Below, one piece after another: positions 8,450 through 15,619 of a DNA stretch of 16,136 nt. Source of the stretch: an uncultured Collinsella sp. (GTDB lineage: Bacteria; Actinomycetota; Coriobacteriia; Coriobacteriales; Coriobacteriaceae); assembly GCA_902465465.1 (NCBI GenBank), contig CABQNF010000006.1:1-16136 (forward strand). The letters are read 5' to 3'. The notes beneath the pieces are model-generated. The model worked only from the letters and a program-made list of their open reading frames with translations. It was not told where the DNA came from and ran no database searches. Every line of letters begins with the position of its first letter. Position 1 is the first letter of the stretch. The position numbers and the translations under genes were made by a program.

Positions 8450-8556
8450 AAAAACATTGAGAGCCCCTGCTGCATGAAAGGCCGCGGATTAGGCCGACAA
8501 TGGTGAGTGTCTAATCCAACCGTGGCGGCCACGCCGCATTCATGGAAGGGGCTCCC
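8450..8556 (+). promoter_or_regulatory. Left-end non-coding region of the IS element
   Basis: This 107-base leader holds GGATTAG (8486-8492) paired with CTAATCC (8511-8517) and CGTGG-CGG-CCACG (8521-8533). No strong complete promoter is evident within it. In this family the promoter is typically assembled when the two ends join in the excised circle, which fits. The GGAAGGGG at 8544-8551 is the transposase ribosome site. Confidence 0.45.
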
Positions 8557-9738
8557 ATGCTCGATACTACCACCTTCATCGGCCTCGACGTCCACGCCCG
8601 CTCGATAAAGGCCGTCTCCCTCGACGTCATGACCGGGGAGGTACGTGCCGCGACCTTCGGCTACGACGCCGGCGCCGTCGCGGAGTGGGTCCGTTCCGTG
8701 GACCCCAGGGCCAGGTGCGTGTACGAGTCCGGGGTCACGGGCTTCGACCTGCAGAAGAGGCTTTCCGGCCTGGGGGTCGACTGCGTGGTCGGCGCCGTCT
8801 CGAAGATGATCAAGCCCAGCGCGGACAGGCGCAGGAAGAACGACCGCAACGACGCCGAGTTCCTCGCCCGCATGCTGTCGGTCGGCAACGTGGTCGAGGT
8901 GTGGGTCCCCGACGACGAGTGCGAGGCCGCCCGCGACCTGACCAGGGCGCTCGAGGACGCGAGGGACGACCTCTCGCGCTCGAAGCAGCGGCTCTCCAAG
9001 TTCCTGCTCAGGCACGGGCTCGTCTTCGACGAGAGGACGCCCACCGGCCGCAGGAAGGGCAACTGGACCCGGGCGCACTGGTCCTGGATCGAGTCGATAG
9101 GGTTCGCGGAGGGGGCCGACGAGGACGTGCTCGCCTACTACGTCGACGCGGTCAGGCGGGCGGCGGAGGAGAAGGCGAGGCTCGAGGGGCTCGTCGGGGC
9201 CGAGGCCCGCAAGCCCAGGTGGAGGAAGAGGGTCGACTCCCTGCGCTGCCTCAAGGGCGTGGACACCGCGTCCGCCGCCGACCTCGTGTTCGAGGCCGGC
9301 GAGTTCTCGAGGTTCAGGAACGCCCGGTCGTTCGCCGCATGGGTCGGCCTGACGCCCTCCGAGCACTCCAGCGGGGAGAGCGACCGCAGGGGCGCGATCA
9401 CCAAGGCTGGCAACAAGCACCTGAGGAAGGCGCTGGTCGAGGCCGCGTGGCACTACCTGACGTGCTCGGGGCGGCCGAAGGACCTCGCCAGGGGCCAGGC
9501 CCCGGACCGGGGCGCCCGGAGGCATGCCGCCAAGGGCGTGCGGAGGCTGGTCGAGAGGCGGGAGGCGCTGCTCGCGCGCGGGGTCCACGGCCGAGGAGGC
9601 GTAGGGGGGCGGTCCCCCGCACATAAGCCAGTCACCCCGGAAGCGGTTCGATCCGAAGCCGTTGAGGCGAACCTCAGGTCCCTTTTCTGCGAGCGCCCAG
9701 GGCGCCACACGCGTGCACAGACTGTCGGTTCGACGTAG
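8557..9738 (+). CDS. IS110-family DEDD transposase/recombinase
   Basis: The product is 393 residues and recombines DNA under RNA guidance. The N-terminal RuvC-like domain shows D11 (GLDVHA), E57 (YESGVTG), D96 and D99 (KNDRNDAEFLA), the four acidic residues of the family. The C-terminal Tnp_20 domain has LRCLKGVDTASA (228-240), AAWVGLTPSEHSSGES (about 260-275, with the conserved catalytic serine at S271/S272) and GAITKAGNKHLRKALVEAAW (279-298). I chose ATG 8557, which has GGAAGGGG before it, over the in-frame ATG at 8542. The last ~50 residues after LLARGVHG look unlike the usual tail (typically a W-rich AxELAxWxWA ending). They overlap sequence that may belong to the guide RNA, so the C-terminus may be altered by a frameshift or deletion. 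Activity is uncertain for that reason. Confidence 0.92.
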   Translation: MLDTTTFIGLDVHARSIKAVSLDVMTGEVRAATFGYDAGAVAEWVRSVDPRARCVYESGVTGFDLQKRLSGLGVDCVVGAVSKMIKPSADRRRKNDRNDAEFLARMLSVGNVVEVWVPDDECEAARDLTRALEDARDDLSRSKQRLSKFLLRHGLVFDERTPTGRRKGNWTRAHWSWIESIGFAEGADEDVLAYYVDAVRRAAEEKARLEGLVGAEARKPRWRKRVDSLRCLKGVDTASAADLVFEAGEFSRFRNARSFAAWVGLTPSEHSSGESDRRGAITKAGNKHLRKALVEAAWHYLTCSGRPKDLARGQAPDRGARRHAAKGVRRLVERREALLARGVHGRGGVGGRSPAHKPVTPEAVRSEAVEANLRSLFCERPGRHTRAQTVGST

Positions 9739-9901
9739 AAGCCTCAGCCGTAGCAACGGATTGCCCAGCGAGAGATCGCCGCGGGCGGATATTAAACTGC
9801 AAAGACGAGCGTCGGTAAGACACGCCGAGGTCGCCGCGGACGGGCTGATATAGGGAGAGGGCCTGACCCCATATCGTTGGGGCCGATTTTGCCTCTTGAC
9901 A
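9605..9901 (+). ncRNA. Candidate bridge/seek RNA region of the IS element
   Basis: Members of the IS1111 group encode a guide RNA between the transposase gene and the right end. This stretch is rich in stem-loops: GGGGG-CGGT-CCCCC (9605-9618), TGAGG-CGAA-CCTCA (9663-9676), GACG-AG-CGTC near 9805 and CCCC-ATATCGTT-GGGG (9867-9882) followed by a TTTT run. It includes ccttttctgc (9681-9690), whose complement GCAGAAAAGG is exactly the reconstructed target junction. It also has ATATTAAAC (9789-9797), which matches eight of nine bases of the joined-ends sequence ATATT/AGAC. RNA boundaries are not determined, and part overlaps the transposase reading frame. Confidence 0.45.
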
Positions 9902-9916
9902 ATGTCCTGCTCATAT
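9902..9916 (-). repeat. Right subterminal inverted repeat of the IS element
   Basis: ATGTCCTGCTCATAT, the exact complement of 8435-8449, one base inside the inferred right end. Confidence 0.88.
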
Positions 9917-9917
9917 T

Positions 9918-9941
9918 AAAAGGAACGCCCCTAACTGCCGG
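9918..9941. repeat. Palindromic repeat, copy B, right part
   Basis: Seventeen loop bases (aaaaggaacgcccctaa) and the right arm CTGCCGG (9935-9941) match 1695-1718 with two base differences. They abut the stop codon of the intact FHA gene exactly as in copy A. Confidence 0.75.
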
Positions 9942-10880
9942 CTAGAGGGCACCGAAGAGAATGGCGTAGGTAGTGGATTCGCCGAGCTTGAGTTCGTCGC
10001 CGGGATTGAGTTGGGCGGAACGGCCGGGCTCGACCTGAATGCAGACGCGCGTGGCCCCGTTTACCACCACGGTTCCGTTGGTGGACGACAAGTCCTCGAC
10101 GTGCCAGATATTTTGAGCATCGCACCAGATATGGGCATGGCGGGCCGAGACATCGTCGCCGACGTCGGTAATATCGCCCTCACCAGTGGCCAGCGCGCCA
10201 ATCTCAACACCCTGCTCGCTCGGCTGAATCCAGCGCGGGGCGCTCACGACAAAACTGTTTTGCACGCGCAGCAAGCCCAAGGGGTGCGCCGGGGCGGGTT
10301 CGCGCTCGCCTGCGGTCATCGACATGCCAAGCGAACGCGGCGTGGAGGTGCCTCCGCCACAGGTCGCGTGCGCGTAGTCGATGGCATAGTTCACCGAGGA
10401 CCGCACATCCGCCGAACAATCGACGGCGACAAACAGCACCAGCACGGCCTCGGCGCGCTCAGCGGGCATGAGTTCCGCCGCCTGGGACAGGCGATCGAGC
10501 GCGTTGCGATAGAGATTCGTGTCCTGGTGGCACTCTTCGAGCGCGCGTACCATCGGTTCACCTGCAGGACCGCACACCATATTGATCACAGCCGTGGAGT
10601 CCATGGGATTGCGCTGGCGCAGGGCCAGTTGCGACATAATACGCGCAGCCGAGGTACCGTATTCGGCAAAGTAGCGCTGCTGAAGCGTGCCGACCGGCGC
10701 GCGAACGATAAAGCGGGAAACCCAAGAGCGATCGGCGGCTCGGCTCTGCGGGCTGCGGCCGTCGGCGAGCGGACGGGACGAAAGCACCAAGCCGCACAGC
10801 TCGATATGGCTCAAATGTGCCGCGCGCTTAAAGATGTCAAACATGGCCCCGCATGGGGTGAGCTCAACTTGAGATGCCAT
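9942..10880 (-). CDS. FHA-domain protein
   Basis: The 312-residue cytoplasmic protein has an uncharacterised N-terminal region (1-175) and a C-terminal FHA domain (about 205-312). The FHA domain carries VSARHAHI (S245, R247, H248) and LSSTNGT (264-270), the loops that bind phosphothreonine. The N-terminal half has the look of a folded helical domain with repeated charged helices; I do not recognise it. The ATG at 10880 has GGAGG eight bases upstream. The gene follows the Ser/Thr kinase by three bases, so the two are co-translated, and it probably binds phosphorylated kinase or its targets. A 5'-truncated, roughly 85% similar duplicate lies at 1719. Directly after its stop codon lies the palindromic repeat split by the IS element. 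Confidence 0.88.
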   Translation of the reverse strand: MASQVELTPCGAMFDIFKRAAHLSHIELCGLVLSSRPLADGRSPQSRAADRSWVSRFIVRAPVGTLQQRYFAEYGTSAARIMSQLALRQRNPMDSTAVINMVCGPAGEPMVRALEECHQDTNLYRNALDRLSQAAELMPAERAEAVLVLFVAVDCSADVRSSVNYAIDYAHATCGGGTSTPRSLGMSMTAGEREPAPAHPLGLLRVQNSFVVSAPRWIQPSEQGVEIGALATGEGDITDVGDDVSARHAHIWCDAQNIWHVEDLSSTNGTVVVNGATRVCIQVEPGRSAQLNPGDELKLGESTTYAILFGAL

Positions 10881-10883
10881 GAC

Positions 10884-12728
10884 CTAGGCCTCCTTGGTCG
10901 TAGAAATAGAATCGGACGATACTTCGACAGGTCCGCCAAAAGTACGGGCAGCTGCGGCTCCACCGGCAAGCGGAGTCGCCATCTGGGCTTTTGTGCGTCG
11001 CGGTGCCGAAACGGGAAGTTCAAAGGCAAAGCCCATCGCAAGCAAAAACCACGTAAGCGTATAGGTTGCAACCAAAGCGGCAACAAGGCCGCCCATCACG
11101 GCGCGTTGGGAAAATACGCTACATGCAGCCACAACCAGCACCGGAACCTCGCAGGCAGAAAGCGCAAGCACACCCTGCAGGAAGCCCGAGCGCCGATCGC
11201 GCGCAAGTGCCCCCGCGGCAACGCCGGCTATGCCTGGCAGCGCCAACGCCAGTGCGGCAATAATACCCGGTAGCGACCCAGACCACACGAGCGATCCCAA
11301 AGTCGCCGTCACGCGAGCGCCCGACGCCAGCAGCGCGGCCGAAACCACGACCACAGCCCAAACCACGCCACAGACGACCGTCGCGCCGGCCATCAGCGCG
11401 CGACGAACCGCGCGGCCGGACGCATCCATGGGGCACGGCGTGAGCGGCTCGCCGCGGAGCGAACGACCGACATTTTGCGCATAGTGGTCACAAAACGCCG
11501 AGAGCGCCGCCTCGACCGCCGCCGGCTCGGGACGATCTTTTTGATGGCTGGACAGACAGGCCATCACCACGTCGAACAGCTGGGCATCGACAAACGCCAG
11601 CGCATCGCGTAGCTCTTCGGAATCCGGCTCAAGCCCTAGCTGCTGGGCCTGCTCGGCCGCGGCGAGCGCCACATCGGGCTCACGACGAAGCAGCTGAGTC
11701 AAATCACAACCGGGCGCATGGACACCAATGGGATAGTCGGGCCGCGTGTCCATCTTGAGACGATAGGGGCTGGCGATGTCGCGCGTCTTTTTGCGCGAGC
11801 CCGAGGTGCCCGAAGTGCCTGGCGCGGCTTCGTATGGCGCGACGCCGGCAATGAGCTCGTAAACCGTGCTTGCCGCGGCGTAGACGTCGATCGCCGGCGA
11901 CATACGCAAAGCGCGCAGGTCGGGAATATCGTCGGTGAGCATCTCGGGCGGGGCATAGGCAACCGTCGCGCGACGCAGCGTGGCATAACGCTCCGTAAAC
12001 GACGCCTTGCCGCCGGTACCGACCACGGCCGACGCAGGCTCGAGCGCCAGCGACGAGCCAAAGTCGATCAGGCACAGGTCAAAGGTGCCCTCGGCAAGCT
12101 GTCGGTCAAGCGGCAGGCGCGCCGTACGCACCATAATATTAGCGGGCGAGATATCGCGATGGACAAAGCCCTCACCCACCAGACTCATACGGCAGAGCAG
12201 ATCGAACAGGTCGCGGCCCAGACGCGCCGCCACAAGCGGCGACAGGCGTCCGGTATCGTCCACGGCGAGTCGCGAACGCAAGCGGGCAAGCGTCTCGCCC
12301 TCGACCCATTCCATGACAATTGCAGGCACGCCGTCGACCTCGCCCCAGCCATAGAGGCGGGGAAAGCCCTTAAGGCCCGAAAGGGCGCGATGGCATTCGT
12401 ATTCCTCGCGAAACGCCGCCTTGGACTTGGCGACCAGCGCCTCGTGAGCGGCATCGTCATCAAACTCATCGCGCGTCGGCAAGATGAGCTGCTTGAGTGC
12501 CACGGCCTCACCCTGGGCGTTGACGGCACGCGTCACGCGGCCGATACCGCCACGGCGCATGGTGGCATCGTCGGCAAACAGCATCGTAAAACGACGCAGA
12601 TAGGCAGGCAGCTCGTCCTGACCGAGCGCAATGGCCGGCTCAAACCCGTCGACACGCGCCAGGCGCAGGCCGACCATGGGATCGCGACCGAGCGATTGTG
12701 GTGTGGTGGATACAAGATCGGTCATCAT
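10884..12728 (-). CDS. Membrane-anchored Ser/Thr protein kinase
   Basis: A 614-residue Hanks-type kinase with a glycine-rich loop RRGGIGRV (58-65), catalytic lysine K79 (VALKQ), HRDISPANIMV (190-200, with catalytic D192 and N197), DFG at 222-224, APPE at 259-262, DVYAAASTVYELIAG (281-295) and a late RPEP. The catalytic domain has a long insertion between activation segment and C-lobe end (about 300-400). After residue 450 come four hydrophobic helices (about 455-480, 490-520, 525-550, 555-580), then a threonine/serine-rich tail. There is no PASTA or other extracellular sensor; the kinase faces the cytoplasm and the sensor function, if any, lies in the membrane part or a partner. The ATG overlaps the preceding gene's stop (ATGA), and the FHA gene follows three bases after its stop. 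Confidence 0.93.
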   Translation of the reverse strand: MMTDLVSTTPQSLGRDPMVGLRLARVDGFEPAIALGQDELPAYLRRFTMLFADDATMRRGGIGRVTRAVNAQGEAVALKQLILPTRDEFDDDAAHEALVAKSKAAFREEYECHRALSGLKGFPRLYGWGEVDGVPAIVMEWVEGETLARLRSRLAVDDTGRLSPLVAARLGRDLFDLLCRMSLVGEGFVHRDISPANIMVRTARLPLDRQLAEGTFDLCLIDFGSSLALEPASAVVGTGGKASFTERYATLRRATVAYAPPEMLTDDIPDLRALRMSPAIDVYAAASTVYELIAGVAPYEAAPGTSGTSGSRKKTRDIASPYRLKMDTRPDYPIGVHAPGCDLTQLLRREPDVALAAAEQAQQLGLEPDSEELRDALAFVDAQLFDVVMACLSSHQKDRPEPAAVEAALSAFCDHYAQNVGRSLRGEPLTPCPMDASGRAVRRALMAGATVVCGVVWAVVVVSAALLASGARVTATLGSLVWSGSLPGIIAALALALPGIAGVAAGALARDRRSGFLQGVLALSACEVPVLVVAACSVFSQRAVMGGLVAALVATYTLTWFLLAMGFAFELPVSAPRRTKAQMATPLAGGAAAARTFGGPVEVSSDSISTTKEA

Positions 12729-13630
12729 AGGGCAAGCGCCGCCACGTTATTGTTGAAGTTACCGAGAGCGACGTCATCATCGCCGTAATGGCCGACCCAT
12801 TGGCATAGGTTGGTGTAACAGCCCCACAGATTGGCATACTGCTGATACCACTTTGACCGGGGCGAGAATGTCTGACGACCGAACTCGGCTCGAATGACAA
12901 ACATCTCCCCGACCAGGCTGTCGCACGGCCTGGGATCTCCCGTAGAGTTATAGGTCGAGACCACGTCATTGGCACGAGAAACATAGCCGTCGAGCATGTT
13001 GTACTTGGTCACAAGCCAACTGTGAATGCTCTCTTCCTCAGCAGCGGAAAGGCCACCGGAGTTTGCATCGTTGTCAGTGTTGCCGCCCGTCGAGCCGCCG
13101 TTTCCAGACCCTCCGGTAGAGGAACCCGACCCAGAGCCGCCGCCCGAACTCGATGAATCCGAGCCGGAGCCAGAAGTATCCGAGCTACCGGGCTTTCCGG
13201 ACTGCTGGGCGTCCTGCTCCTTCTGCTGCTCGACCTTATTCACCGTTGCCGCCACGCTATTGTTGGACAACCGATCGATGATCTTGGTGTTGGTGAGCAC
13301 GATGGTTTTGCCATTGGCAAGCGTGACTTCGTTGTCCGGGGCCTCGGCGCCGTCCGCATCGTCGGTGCCAAACACAATATGCGCGACCACACTTGCCCAA
13401 GCATATCCAGTCGTGGTACCCAGATCACTTTTGACCTCATGCCCCACGCGCGGTTCGCGTGCGGCATGCGCCTGCATCATGGACGGCACGGTCATGCCAT
13501 AGGCGGAAACGCCAGCCATGACCAGCACCAGCGAGCACGACAGCAGCACGTACGCCCGCGGCGCCAAGCCCAGTCGGCGTCGCATGCGCACCGCGGCGCC
13601 GCGCTTTGTCTGAGTGCCACCGGGCCGCAT
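12725..13630 (-). CDS. Signal-anchored Ser/Gly-rich extracytoplasmic protein
   Basis: The 301-residue product starts at ATG 13630, which has GGAGGAG five bases before it; the frame is open further upstream but through a terminator hairpin. Residues 5-24 are basic, residues about 26-46 form a hydrophobic segment and AHA-A near residue 54-57 could be a signal-peptidase site. A low-complexity Ser/Gly/Asn linker (roughly 152-200) separates an N-terminal domain from a C-terminal domain containing three cysteines and several Trp/Tyr residues. I do not recognise either domain. Its stop overlaps the kinase start by four bases, so it is the first gene of a kinase operon. It could be the extracytoplasmic sensor or a substrate of the kinase; this is inference from context only. 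Confidence 0.75.
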   Translation of the reverse strand: MRPGGTQTKRGAAVRMRRRLGLAPRAYVLLSCSLVLVMAGVSAYGMTVPSMMQAHAAREPRVGHEVKSDLGTTTGYAWASVVAHIVFGTDDADGAEAPDNEVTLANGKTIVLTNTKIIDRLSNNSVAATVNKVEQQKEQDAQQSGKPGSSDTSGSGSDSSSSGGGSGSGSSTGGSGNGGSTGGNTDNDANSGGLSAAEEESIHSWLVTKYNMLDGYVSRANDVVSTYNSTGDPRPCDSLVGEMFVIRAEFGRQTFSPRSKWYQQYANLWGCYTNLCQWVGHYGDDDVALGNFNNNVAALAL

Positions 13631-13642
13631 GCGTTCTCCTCC

Positions 13643-13670
13643 AAGAAAAACACGCCGCTTGGGAGCGGCG
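13643..13670 (-). terminator. Terminator-like hairpin in the kinase-operon leader
   Basis: Read on the minus strand, CGCCGCT-CCCA-AGCGGCG (13670-13653) is followed by TGTTTTTCTT, a good intrinsic terminator. It lies immediately before the GGAGGAG ribosome site (13636-13642) of the 13630 gene. It either ends transcripts from the recR operon or acts as an attenuator for the kinase operon. Confidence 0.7.
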
Positions 13671-13694
13671 CATTCATTCAAATCCACATTTGAG

Positions 13695-13723
13695 TGTATC
13701 AGCGAACCCAAAAGGTTGCGCAA
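13695..13723 (-). promoter_or_regulatory. Possible promoter of the kinase operon
   Basis: On the minus strand TTGCGC (13723-13718) and GATACA (13700-13695) are separated by 17 bases. Both hexamers are imperfect. If used, transcription would start near 13688 and run through the terminator-like hairpin at 13643-13670 before the first ribosome site. Confidence 0.3.
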
Positions 13724-13739
13724 CGAATGGGCAAATTAA

Positions 13740-13838
13740 GGATGCGAGCGGAAGCATCCATGCGATAAGCGGATACGAAGTATTTTTGTTGCACAACAAA
13801 CTGACAGTCGCACGGGGAAATTATGACTACCCCGTGCG
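13740..13838 (-). terminator. Hairpins downstream of recR
   Basis: Two perfect stems follow recR on the minus strand: CGCACGGGG/CCCCGTGCG (13809-13838, 12-base loop) and GGATGC/GCATCC (13740-13759), the latter followed by TTAATTTG. Between them lies TTGTTG-CA-CAACAA (13786-13799), which resembles an operator. The last stem is the more likely end of the dnaX-ybaB-recR transcript, but its T-tail is weak. Confidence 0.45.
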
Positions 13839-13875
13839 TCGCGAGGAAAACATACGGCAGGAGCAGGCTCGCCAC

Positions 13876-14472
13876 CTAAATCGCGCGACGGGCCTCGATG
13901 GCGCGGCCAAGCGTAAGCTCGTCGGCATACTCCAAGTCGCCGCCCACGGGAAGGCCGCTTGCCAGACGCGACACCTCGACGCCCAACGGCTTGATGGTAC
14001 GGGCCAGATAGCTCGCCGTGGTCTCGCCCTCAATATTGGGGTTGGTGGCGATGATGACCTCATGGATATCCTCGCGGCCCAGACGCGCCAGCAGCTCACG
14101 GATGTGCAACTGCTCGGGACCAATCTTGTCCATGGGGCTGATCACGCCGCCCAGCACATGGTACAGGCCATGGTAGCTGCCCGTGCGCTCGATTGCCTGG
14201 ACGTCGCGCGGCTCGCCCACCACGCAAATACGAGTGGTATCGCGCATCGGGTCCTGGCAGATGGAGCACTCGTCGGCCGTGGCATAGTTAAAGCAACGGC
14301 TGCAAAAGTGGACCTCCTGCTTGACCTCCAGGATAGCCTCGGCCAGGCGGCGGGCCTCCTCGGCATCGGCCTCGAGCAGGTAATAGGCGATGCGCTGGGC
14401 CGACTTGGGACCAATGCCCGGCAGACGACCCAGCTCATCGAGCAGTTTTTGCAGACTATGATTCGCACTCAT
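13876..14472 (-). CDS. recR: Recombination mediator protein RecR
   Basis: The 198-residue protein is full length for the family and acts with RecO (RecFOR pathway) to load RecA on gapped DNA. It shows the helix-hairpin-helix region LGRLPGIGPKSAQRIAYYLL (14-33), the four-cysteine zinc finger CSRCFNYATADECSIC (57-72), and the Toprim domain with ICVVGEPRD and ATNPNIEGETTA. The ATG at 14472 has only a weak ribosome site and follows ybaB by 13 bases, so translation is probably coupled. The order dnaX, ybaB, recR is the widely conserved one. Confidence 0.97.
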   Translation of the reverse strand: MSANHSLQKLLDELGRLPGIGPKSAQRIAYYLLEADAEEARRLAEAILEVKQEVHFCSRCFNYATADECSICQDPMRDTTRICVVGEPRDVQAIERTGSYHGLYHVLGGVISPMDKIGPEQLHIRELLARLGREDIHEVIIATNPNIEGETTASYLARTIKPLGVEVSRLASGLPVGGDLEYADELTLGRAIEARRAI

Positions 14473-14485
14473 ATATATGCGTATC

Positions 14486-14806
14486 TTAGAACGGCATGCC
14501 CGGGATGTTGAGGCCGCCGGTGATGGCGCCCATCTGCTTGTTGGCGAGCTCGTTGACGCCGCGGACGGCCTCGTTGACGGCAGCCATGATCATGTCCTGC
14601 AGCATATCGACGTCCTCGGGATCGAGCGCATCGGGGTCGATGGTGAGGTTGACGAGCTCCATCTCGCCGTTAACGGTCACCTTGACCATACCGCCGCCGG
14701 CAGAGGCGTCGACGGTCTGGGACTTGAGGTTCTCCTGCGCAGCAGCAAGCTGCTCCTGCATCTTGCGAGCCTGCTTCATCATCTGCTGCATGTTCATACC
14801 GGCCAT
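14486..14806 (-). CDS. ybaB: YbaB/EbfC nucleoid-associated protein
   Basis: A 106-residue DNA-binding nucleoid protein, typical length for the family. It opens with the Met/Gln-rich helix NMQQMMKQARKMQEQLAAAQ and has the central beta-sheet region GGGMVKVTVNGEMELVNLTIDPDAL and the final helix MIMAAVNEAVRGVNELA. AAAGGAG stands five bases before the ATG. It sits between recR and (further upstream) dnaX, but the gap to dnaX, normally short, here holds another gene. Confidence 0.96.
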   Translation of the reverse strand: MAGMNMQQMMKQARKMQEQLAAAQENLKSQTVDASAGGGMVKVTVNGEMELVNLTIDPDALDPEDVDMLQDMIMAAVNEAVRGVNELANKQMGAITGGLNIPGMPF

Positions 14807-15145
14807 AACGGCTCCTTTACGTGCGGCCGCGCGACAAGCTGCAAGGGCAGCCGGAGCGCGGCGGGACTTTCAAACTCAAAAATCGTACCACGGCGCGAGG
14901 CCAGCGAGCGGGGCGGACACGCTACCTCAGTCGATATACATGTCCTGGAGTGCAAGTCGCACCCAAAGATTATGCAAAGTTGAATAATTCGCATCTGCAT
15001 AATATCGAAAGCTAAATCTTGTAGAACCGGAACCCGGCATTTTCTGCATCCAGCTAGATAGCAAAATGCCGGACCGCTGCTCGGGTGGCGCGCATAGCGG
15101 CGGGGTATAATTTGATTGCCATAGATAGTAATTTGGAGGTGCCCC
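14807..15145. other. Spacer between ybaB and the inserted plus-strand gene
   Basis: No gene or tRNA recognised. It contains a strong inverted repeat, CCGGCATTTT (15034-15043) with AAAATGCCGG (15063-15072), loop 19 bases, without a T-tail outside the stem. Because the spacer separates divergent genes (ybaB minus, 15146 plus), it must hold both promoters. The middle part (about 14930-15030) is more A+T-rich than the surroundings. Confidence 0.45.
15106..15139 (+). promoter_or_regulatory. -10 box and ribosome site of the 15146 gene
   Basis: A perfect TATAAT (15106-15111) is followed 23 bases later by GGAGG (15135-15139), six bases before ATG 15146. No good -35 hexamer stands at the usual distance, so an activator or an extended contact is possible. 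Confidence 0.55.
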
Positions 15146-15619
15146 ATGAATGCCCCCGACGTGCTCCAAAACATCCGCTCAAAACACCCCGTTGCATACG
15201 TGGTTCTCTATCTTTTTGTCAGCTGGGCATTGCTGGTTGTCATCACCCATGCTATAGCCTTTGGAGCAGAACTGCTGATAGCCAGCTCGGACCAGCCCGT
15301 CGTCAAATGGGAAGCGACCGATGAGTGCACCGACGGAACCCGAACCGTTTACTACAACAGTCCGTCCCTCTACCAAGAGTTCAGGGTCAAGATAAAGGAC
15401 TCCAAGATTGTCGATGCCGAACTAGGCGTTTTCTTGACAATCGGAGCAACCGTCAGCGCCGAGCAAGTCGAGTACACGGACAGCCATGCAATGTATCGTA
15501 TCGACCTCAGCATCCTAGGCCGACCGTCACGTACCTGCCTACTCGAATGCGATATACGCGGCACCACATTACACATGTCCGAAATACAGACGCGCCCGGA
15601 CAAAGAGCTCTCTTCTTGA
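15146..15619 (+). CDS. Small membrane-anchored protein of unknown function
   Basis: A 157-residue product with one long hydrophobic N-terminal segment (about residues 15-46) and a polar remainder of beta-strand-like character containing four cysteines. It is probably anchored in the membrane with the C-terminal domain outside. No family is recognised. The start is supported by GGAGG and a TATAAT box. It is transcribed against its neighbours and splits the dnaX-ybaB gene pair, and its stop lies only 21 bases from the dnaX stop, tail to tail. Its base composition is somewhat less G+C-rich than dnaX, which suggests insertion. Confidence 0.72.
   Translation: MNAPDVLQNIRSKHPVAYVVLYLFVSWALLVVITHAIAFGAELLIASSDQPVVKWEATDECTDGTRTVYYNSPSLYQEFRVKIKDSKIVDAELGVFLTIGATVSAEQVEYTDSHAMYRIDLSILGRPSRTCLLECDIRGTTLHMSEIQTRPDKELSS

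Larger units (their letters stand above)
8430..9917 (+). mobile_element. IS110-family element (IS1111 type), 1,488 bp
   Basis: Removing 8430-9917 restores the palindromic repeat exactly: left arm CCGGCAG, a 17-base loop and right arm CTGCCGG, the same geometry as in copy A (1688-1718). This fixes both ends without needing a target duplication, as expected of the family. Perfect 15-bp inverted repeats ATATGAGCAGGACAT lie a few bases inside the ends (8435-8449 and 9902-9916). Subterminal inverted repeats define the IS1111 group, whose guide RNA is encoded after the transposase gene. The element is much more G+C-rich than the island to its left. Confidence 0.88.

Noticed and set aside
8332..9756. 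474-residue minus-strand open frame across the IS element
   Set aside because: It is the antisense shadow of the transposase gene; composition is Arg/Pro/Gly-rich with no motifs.
10011..11273. 420-residue plus-strand open frame over the FHA gene and kinase end
   Set aside because: It is antisense to two well-supported genes and has low-complexity basic sequence.
11718..12788. 356-residue plus-strand open frame over the kinase gene
   Set aside because: It opposes a kinase with all catalytic motifs and has no ribosome site or recognisable domain.
13084..13200. Tandem short repeats in the Ser/Gly linker taken as a CRISPR or satellite
   Set aside because: It is in-frame low-complexity coding sequence with irregular units, not a repeat-spacer array.
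13606..14511. 301-residue plus-strand open frame over recR
   Set aside because: It is antisense to full-length recR.
14940..15000. tRNA-like stretch (gtgcaagtcgcac) near the ybaB upstream region
   Set aside because: No cloverleaf can be drawn: acceptor, anticodon and T arms do not pair.
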